A stretch of 19,425 nt of DNA from Sulfurimonas sp. (GTDB taxonomy: Bacteria > Campylobacterota > Campylobacteria > Campylobacterales > Sulfurimonadaceae). Location: contig JAUSKV010000046.1 in the NCBI GenBank assembly GCA_030646745.1, forward strand, positions 1 to 19,425. The letters run 5' to 3'. Positions 15,401 to 19,425 of this stretch are shown piece after piece. Each line of letters starts with the position of its first letter. Positions within the stretch are counted from its first letter, which is position 1. The notes beneath the pieces are model-generated. The model was given only the letters and a program-made list of their open reading frames with translations, was not told where the DNA came from and ran no database searches. Both the position numbers and the translations under genes were made by a program.

Positions 15401-16541
15401 TCAAAATAGTGTTGGCATTGCTATTGAAGGTATTTTAGTCAAACCGGTAACTCCTTCGACTCTACTCGACAGTATTCTCAATGCACTTGGCAAGGAAGTT
15501 GCACAAAGTACAAGAAGACATGAAAAAGAGTCTAATTACAGAGAAGCAGAAAAAATTCTAAAAGGTGTCTATTTGCTGCTGGTTGAAGATAATCTTGTCA
15601 ATCAAGAGTTAGCCATTGAACTCTTAGAAAATGCAGGGATAAAAGTGGATGTTGCAAATAACGGTGCCGAAGCCTTAGAAAAAGTACAAATTGCCGAATA
15701 TGACGGTGTTTTAATGGATTGTCAGATGCCCGTTATGGATGGGTTTGAGTCCACGCGTCTTATTCGTAAAATTCCGAGACTCTCCAATCTGCCAATTCTT
15801 GCCATGACAGCAAATGCAATGGCAGGAGACAAAGAAAAATGTATCGAATGCGGCATGAATGACCATATCGCTAAACCGATTGATGTTGCACATCTGTTTC
15901 TCACAATGGCAGAGTGGATAAAACCAAAGCGTGTAAGCACACATGAGACACTTCAAATAGAAGGAATGGATATTAAAAGTGCATTAGGGCGTGTTGCGGG
16001 AAATGAAAAGCTTCTTCGTAAACTTCTTTTTCGCTTTTTACAAACACAATCGGATGTGATGGTTCGTATCCATAGTGCAATGGAGGGTCATGACATGCAA
16101 ACGGCAATAAGAGAAGCACACACTATCAAAGGATTAGCCGGAAATATCGGTGCCGATTTGTTGTTTCAACATGCAGAGGAGCTTGAGAGAGTGCTCAAAG
16201 AGGGAGAATCGGATACTGTTAAGAGTTGTTTAGAGTTGACTCAAAATGAACTCTCAAATATTATACAGAAAATTTCAGTTGCTATCAAAGAACCGATACA
16301 AACCCTAACTCCTCCAACCGACATAGACATGGAAGCCTTAGTAGATGCCTTAAAAAAGCTCGATAAACTTTTAGAAGAACTCGATGCCGAAGCAGCAACA
16401 GCTGAAGAGGAACTTTTTGATAGTTTGGTTGCCCTCGGACATGGTATTGCTATCAAAAAAATCAAAAAAGCAATTGACAAGTTTGAATTTGAGGATGCAA
16501 GAGAGTTGCTTGCTCAAATATTAGCAAAACTTTCTACATGA
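12456..16541 (+). CDS. Hybrid sensor histidine kinase (HAMP-GAF-PAS-HisKA-HATPase-REC-REC-HPt)
   Basis: A 1361-residue membrane phosphorelay kinase. TM1 (about 14-37) and TM2 (about 200-222) flank a helical periplasmic sensor, followed by HAMP (about 222-275), GAF (284-430), a Gln-rich coiled coil (435-505) and PAS (505-630). HisKA has phospho-acceptor His653 in [14 protein letters not shown]. The HATPase has its N box near 762 (NLVNNAIKF), DTGIGL and GGTGLGL. Receiver 1 has Asp943 in LMDWMMP and receiver 2 has Asp1088 in LMDCQMP. HPt has His1222 in AHTIKG. A further Glu-rich helical tail (about 1285-1361) follows. It is translationally coupled (ATGA) to the HD-GYP regulator, its likely output. 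The domain order resembles BarA/TorS-class kinases; the signal sensed is unknown. Confidence 0.94.
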   Translation: MKKFLSLLEGMKLSFRLLFGFAAVLLITLFIGLYGLYAFSILNENIKSIYEKGFLGVSHLKEANIKLVHISRNVRQMALAIDSVSQEKAKKKIEQNIKELSIELEKGKVSVYGEENMERLQDFNFLYVEYIENIHTLVSMIDKRKDSEDISVETFLSSDYFLEIIEKTEQKIEEISLAKEEAAKNSYIKGELIYEQSEKVFFYLFFLALLGGTLFSWLNILSIRRPLENLRESIEQLAKGNLDIVIPYTHFTNDVGSIANSIVVLQEGAKSRELQRLIKEKLAEFDKTLLGITSFAEFGNTLLAKMSQYMGLVYGALYIADKNQTQLLREGSYACDNDIHATEFTFGQGLVGQVALSKKTIILKLDADSAVGITTGIGKLNIHTLLLAPVVNNKKVSGVLEIGSFDAFNLEQIAFLEVLLPAVAIKLRILEGNLETKELLEQTQMQSMELAASQHQLLVRRDELERNNSLLAEQASQMSQQAEELAQQQESLLEQQEILSQTEERTRLILGSVNEGILGLDAEGKTTFVNEATIEMLGYSESELFDADMHTLMHHSYEDGSVYPKENSPIYLTSVDGVGRKIDNEVLWRKDGSSFPVEYETTPVLKNERLVGTVIVFRDITKRREIEDEINRAKKTAEDATKAKSDFLANMSHEIRTPMNAIIGMSHLALQTDLNAKQRNYIEKVDNASRSLLGIINDILDFSKIEAGKMQFENVDFYIDDVMEHLADLSVIKAQDKGLELLFDVGMDVPTGLVGDALRLGQVIINLVNNAIKFTEKGEITVCIHKIAEEGEGVRLLFEIKDTGIGLTHEQQNKLFSAFSQADASTTRKYGGTGLGLTVSKKLVEIMQGEIGVESELGKGSNFHFTAKFGVQKEQRNFSMSPEDVKNLRILVVDDNASAREILQTMLTSLKLDVTAVSSGHEAIGELEQAQLEYKPYELVLMDWMMPGMDGLETIKRIQADIKLAKTPTFIMVTAYSREELLQNSVGIAIEGILVKPVTPSTLLDSILNALGKEVAQSTRRHEKESNYREAEKILKGVYLLLVEDNLVNQELAIELLENAGIKVDVANNGAEALEKVQIAEYDGVLMDCQMPVMDGFESTRLIRKIPRLSNLPILAMTANAMAGDKEKCIECGMNDHIAKPIDVAHLFLTMAEWIKPKRVSTHETLQIEGMDIKSALGRVAGNEKLLRKLLFRFLQTQSDVMVRIHSAMEGHDMQTAIREAHTIKGLAGNIGADLLFQHAEELERVLKEGESDTVKSCLELTQNELSNIIQKISVAIKEPIQTLTPPTDIDMEALVDALKKLDKLLEELDAEAATAEEELFDSLVALGHGIAIKKIKKAIDKFEFEDARELLAQILAKLST

Positions 16542-16563
16542 AAGACAAAAGAAGGAGTAGGTT

Positions 16564-18537
16564 ATGTCCAATTTAATAATGATGTGTTTTGCAGTTTTAC
16601 TGTTAATGAGTGGGTGTGGGGATGAAAAGAGTAGCCAGAGTGATGCTATTTTGGATTCAAATATAATTAGCCACCCAGATGCGAATGCAACAATCTATTC
16701 GCATGATGATGAACTTAAATCAATTGGCAGACATGCAGCGCCACCTATGTATATCTCTATTGAAGATCCCGCTCCAAATGCTCCGGTTACGGTAGAAATT
16801 ACAGGTGTCTTAGGAAGCAGTATGTATGTAACCGTAGCAGGTTCGGGTTGCGGCACTCTACAAAACACGGTGGGAGTCTCTCCTCTGACTCTAGCGGGGA
16901 ATGCAGGTTCAAGCGGTTATTGCATTATAAAAGCTACTTATGATGATGGCAAGAGAGTCTCAGGTCGTTTTGTCGTAGCTGCACATGAGCCAAATTTACC
17001 GCCGATTGACTCTGAACATGGCACTTGGGTTATAGGTGAAAAACCACAAGTGTCAACGCTCTTAGATAGTGATGCAAAACGATTGGTAGGGCTTCCTGTT
17101 ATATCAAAAATTGAGGGTTCTCAAGAGCTAATCAACGGAGGCTCTTCAGAATTTACCGTTTATAGCTCTAGCGGTTCTAACATTGCTGCTATTTTGGTAC
17201 AAATTGGCTCTTATGACGGTTATTACGCTATTCCTGTTTATTCATCCTCAAAAAATGGAGAGTTTAAACTTCTCTTTGCCTCCGATTTGTTTACGAAACT
17301 CAGAGCCGTTCGTGCTGCTGTTGATTTAAATATTACTATTACTGTAATTGATGATTTAAATCAGGTAAGTGAGGCTTTTACTATTTTGTTATCTGCAAAT
17401 GAAATAGGTTTTCGTGCAGTCGGAAGTGCGGCAAAAGTTTCCGGTAAAGTCAGTTATGAGGATTTTCCGGTTTCAAGAATCGGTTTAGGCAGTAGCAGAA
17501 TGTTGCCGGTTCGCTTTGCTGAGGTTCAAGTTGTGAGGAATTTTGATAATGCAACTCTAGCCATAGGCGCTACGGACGCTTCGGGTAGATATGAGATAAG
17601 CTTTCAAAATGATGACACTGAGCATTCGGGCTACTATGTTTTAGTCTATGCAAGACAGGATAGTATTATATTAAAACAAGAAGTGAGAGATTTTTCAAGA
17701 AATGTTTATTCTTTTAAATCTGGGAGCGTGATTGATGAAATTCAAACACCGCAAAAAAGTGACATGGATATTGCCATAGAAAAAAGTAATAATGCCGGAG
17801 CTATGAATATTTTTGATGTCGGAGTGAGCTGTAGTGATTACGCACGCTTACATGGCGGAAGAGTTCCAGACAAACTAACTTTCTTTTGGCAGGTAAACGG
17901 TATCAGTGGTTCATACTTTTCTCCGCTAAACAGAGAGATTGTTATACTTGGGAAGCTATCCGACTCCGATGAGTATGATGATTTGGTTATAGGGCATGAG
18001 TATGGGCACTTTGTCATGAGCACTTATAGTAAAAGTAGCTCTCCCGGTGGAAGTCACACTTTGGCACCATCGGTTCCGGCATTAGCATGGTCAGAGGGTT
18101 GGGCAACCTATTTTTCAGCAGCGGCATTAAATAAAAGTTATTATGTAGATACCACGGCAACGGGTGTAGGTGCATATTATAGTATAGAGAGTTTGCCTAG
18201 CAGTATAACGCTTGGCAATATTGACGGTAAGCTTGAAGGGAGTTTGAGTGAGGCGGTAGTGAGTTCCGTTTTATGGGATTTATATGACAGCACAAATGAA
18301 ACATTTGATACTTTGAGCGATAAATCAATTGCAATTTGGAAAATATTTACAACTTATCTCAATGGGGTCAATTTTAGAGATAGAGGAGAGTCAGGTATTG
18401 ATTTGGTTGATTTTTTAGATGGCTGGTTTTGCCTAGGATATGGGGATAAAGGCTCGGATGGGGTTGGTATGGTTGGAAATGTTTGGTCAATGCATGCTTT
18501 GAGTTATGATTTTAAAGAGTTAGACGCATGCAAATAA
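16564..18537 (+). CDS. Putative lipoprotein zinc metalloprotease (HEYGH, gluzincin-like)
   Basis: A 657-residue exported lipoprotein: the signal peptide MSNLIMMCFAVLLLMSG ends at lipobox Cys18, with Gly19 at +2. A beta domain (about 55-135) holds two Cys, then a carboxypeptidase-regulatory-like beta sandwich (about 290-365; KVSGKVSYEDF ... GATDASGRYEISF). The C-terminal half has HEYGH (His478, Glu479, His482) and, 28 residues on, Glu511 in WSEGWATYF, a spacing and motif compatible with a zinc gluzincin, plus a later VLWDLYDS as seen in M4/M36-like enzymes. The family is not assigned. AAGGAG (16552-16557) precedes the start by 6 nt; it is 22 nt after the kinase gene, in the same operon. A role in processing the giant surface protein or its partner is plausible but unproven. 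Confidence 0.8.
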   Translation: MSNLIMMCFAVLLLMSGCGDEKSSQSDAILDSNIISHPDANATIYSHDDELKSIGRHAAPPMYISIEDPAPNAPVTVEITGVLGSSMYVTVAGSGCGTLQNTVGVSPLTLAGNAGSSGYCIIKATYDDGKRVSGRFVVAAHEPNLPPIDSEHGTWVIGEKPQVSTLLDSDAKRLVGLPVISKIEGSQELINGGSSEFTVYSSSGSNIAAILVQIGSYDGYYAIPVYSSSKNGEFKLLFASDLFTKLRAVRAAVDLNITITVIDDLNQVSEAFTILLSANEIGFRAVGSAAKVSGKVSYEDFPVSRIGLGSSRMLPVRFAEVQVVRNFDNATLAIGATDASGRYEISFQNDDTEHSGYYVLVYARQDSIILKQEVRDFSRNVYSFKSGSVIDEIQTPQKSDMDIAIEKSNNAGAMNIFDVGVSCSDYARLHGGRVPDKLTFFWQVNGISGSYFSPLNREIVILGKLSDSDEYDDLVIGHEYGHFVMSTYSKSSSPGGSHTLAPSVPALAWSEGWATYFSAAALNKSYYVDTTATGVGAYYSIESLPSSITLGNIDGKLEGSLSEAVVSSVLWDLYDSTNETFDTLSDKSIAIWKIFTTYLNGVNFRDRGESGIDLVDFLDGWFCLGYGDKGSDGVGMVGNVWSMHALSYDFKELDACK

Positions 18538-18554
18538 GTAACAAAGGAGAGTGC

Positions 18555-19016
18555 ATGGTAGTTAAATTTAAGATGAAAAGATTAAGAGGATTCATCCTCC
18601 TCTTTTTGGGTCTATTTTTGTTTAACAGTGAGATTGTAGCAGCTACAAAAGCTCCGATTGAAGGAGATTTTATTCCCTCTTCCTATGAGATAAAAAGCCC
18701 TAAAAAGGTAAAAGTTGATTTGCAATTTTTTCTGTTAATGCCGTTTAAAAAAGTGAGTGTTTCTTTAATAGTGCCAAAAGGGGTGACTCTCGTTCGCGGC
18801 GATATAATGACTATTTTTAATGATTTAAAAACTAACGAAGTTAAAATAGTATCTTATGCGTTCATGGTTGAAGATCTTAAAGAAAAACAAATTTGGGCTA
18901 CCGTTAAAGTACTTGAAATCTCGGATGCAATATTGAGTAAAGACTTTTTATTTACAATTAATCCGCAGCAGAGTGCGCATCCTCCGGCAGCTTTTATTGA
19001 AGAGGGTCATCGCTAA
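18555..19016 (+). CDS. Small exported protein of unknown function
   Basis: A 153-residue protein starting MVVKFKMKRLRGFILLFLGL, with a clear Sec signal peptide (basic n-region, hydrophobic core, probable cleavage after IVAA near residue 29). The mature part has alternating charged and hydrophobic segments (KVKVDLQFFL, KVSVSLIVPKGVTLVRGD, KQIWATVKVLEI) suggesting a beta-sandwich; I do not recognise it. The ATG at 18555 is chosen because AAGGAG (18544-18549) sits 5 nt before it; the in-frame ATG at 18528 overlaps the upstream gene and would place nine polar residues before the signal. It lies 17 nt after the metalloprotease gene and is probably the last gene of the operon. It could be a periplasmic partner or inhibitor of that protease (inference). 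Confidence 0.8.
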   Translation: MVVKFKMKRLRGFILLFLGLFLFNSEIVAATKAPIEGDFIPSSYEIKSPKKVKVDLQFFLLMPFKKVSVSLIVPKGVTLVRGDIMTIFNDLKTNEVKIVSYAFMVEDLKEKQIWATVKVLEISDAILSKDFLFTINPQQSAHPPAAFIEEGHR

Positions 19017-19037
19017 TTTTAGTATAGGGTACTAAAA
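19017..19037 (+). terminator. Weak hairpin immediately after the operon
   Basis: Arms TTTTAGTA (19017-19024) and TACTAAAA (19030-19037) pair around a 5-nt loop right after the stop codon of the last gene. The stem is AT-rich and no T-run follows, so it may be a weak or Rho-assisted end of the operon rather than a classical terminator. Confidence 0.3.
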
Positions 19038-19250
19038 GGCTGAATAAGTAATATTAGCAAGTTGTTATAGAGAGATTCTAATTCCTTTTAGTTTGAAGCT
19101 ATACAGTTCTTTAAGATAGCTATTTTGAAGCTAGTCCTTGTATAGTCCGTATCCTAAGCAATTCTATTTTTTAAATTATCTTCTTCGTTTTAGTAAACTT
19201 CATAATTGATTTTGAATTGTAACGTAATAGTACTAATCTTTCATATTATT

Positions 19251-19301
19251 ACTCACCGCGAAAGCTTACGAAATGTAATGAAGTAAACTTTCGCGGTGAG
19301 T
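19251..19301. repeat. Inverted repeat ACTCACCGCGAAAG
   Basis: A perfect 14-bp arm pair (19251-19264 and 19288-19301) extends by four more base pairs after one mismatch (to 19269/19283), leaving a 13-nt loop. It lies in the 409-bp tail (19017-19425) where I find no gene. A GC-rich stem in an AT-rich spacer fits a REP-like element or the terminator of a gene beyond the window. Confidence 0.6.
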
Positions 19302-19365
19302 CAGCAAACGAAGTGCGTTAGTGTTCTAAAAAGAAATGAATATAACAGTGAATAGAGCTTTATAA

Positions 19366-19392
19366 TTTGAGGTCGAAACTTTCGACCTCAAA
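19366..19392. repeat. Near-perfect palindrome TTTGAGGTCGAAA
   Basis: Arms of 13 nt (19366-19378 and 19380-19392) surround a single C. In RNA the centre would open to a small loop, giving a stem of about ten pairs. It is one of three palindromes in the last 175 bases. Confidence 0.6.
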
Positions 19393-19410
19393 AGCTGATA
19401 ATTTCTTAAG

Positions 19411-19425
19411 GTCGCAAATTGCGAC
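19411..19425. repeat. Palindrome GTCGCAA-A-TTGCGAC at the window edge
   Basis: A 15-nt palindrome with 7-nt arms around one A occupies the last bases of the window, so any longer structure is cut off. The shared GTCG core links it loosely to the palindrome 20 bases upstream. Confidence 0.5.

Overview
The window looks like a chromosomal segment of a free-living Campylobacterota bacterium (Sulfurimonas or a close relative). This rests on the low-GC sequence, a BioV-type pimeloyl-ACP methyl ester esterase (a carboxylesterase class known mainly from Helicobacter and relatives), a signalling-rich gene set, and a very large cysteine-free RTX/S-layer-like surface protein. The genus is inferred, because there is no rRNA or tRNA in the window.

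Left part (1-1347, + strand): the 3' end of a zeta-toxin/COG4185-type P-loop kinase overlaps bioV by ATGA, followed by a MogA/MoaB-type molybdopterin adenylyltransferase. A perfect 20-bp inverted repeat (1365-1447) separates this group from a convergent OmpR-family response regulator (1498-2169, - strand, TTG start).

Centre (2170-9992): an intergenic region with 11-bp-phased ATGTNAC boxes precedes a lipoprotein carrying a (PPVVDPVV)n stalk. A 204-bp spacer packed with hairpins, including a REP-like element, leads to an 1858-residue RTX/beta-helix protein built as an A-S-B / C-S-D duplication, where S is a SwmB-like domain. Two terminator candidates follow.

Right part (9993-19016): on the - strand, an unrecognised 48-aa small protein and a diguanylate cyclase with intact GGEEF and I-site. 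Divergently on the + strand is an apparent five-gene operon: CheY-like receiver, receiver-HD-GYP c-di-GMP phosphodiesterase, a hybrid histidine kinase (TM-HAMP-GAF-PAS-HisKA-HATPase-REC-REC-HPt), a lipoprotein metalloprotease (HEYGH plus downstream Glu), and a small exported protein of unknown function. The last 409 bp hold no gene but contain several perfect palindromes.

How it may work together: the lipoprotein/surface-protein promoter and the c-di-GMP/phosphorelay operon promoter share the same layout. Each has 11-bp-phased ATGTNAC boxes ending exactly 10 nt before the same extended -10 (TGTTACATT). That geometry is typical of PhoB/OmpR-class regulators, and one such regulator is encoded next to the first promoter. 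My inference is a single regulon that couples a giant secreted surface protein, its putative lipoprotein partner, c-di-GMP synthesis and breakdown, a phosphorelay, and a surface metalloprotease that could process the protein. This would be a possible non-LapG counterpart of c-di-GMP adhesin control. Only the parts list and the DNA motifs are seen directly; the functional coupling is hypothesis.
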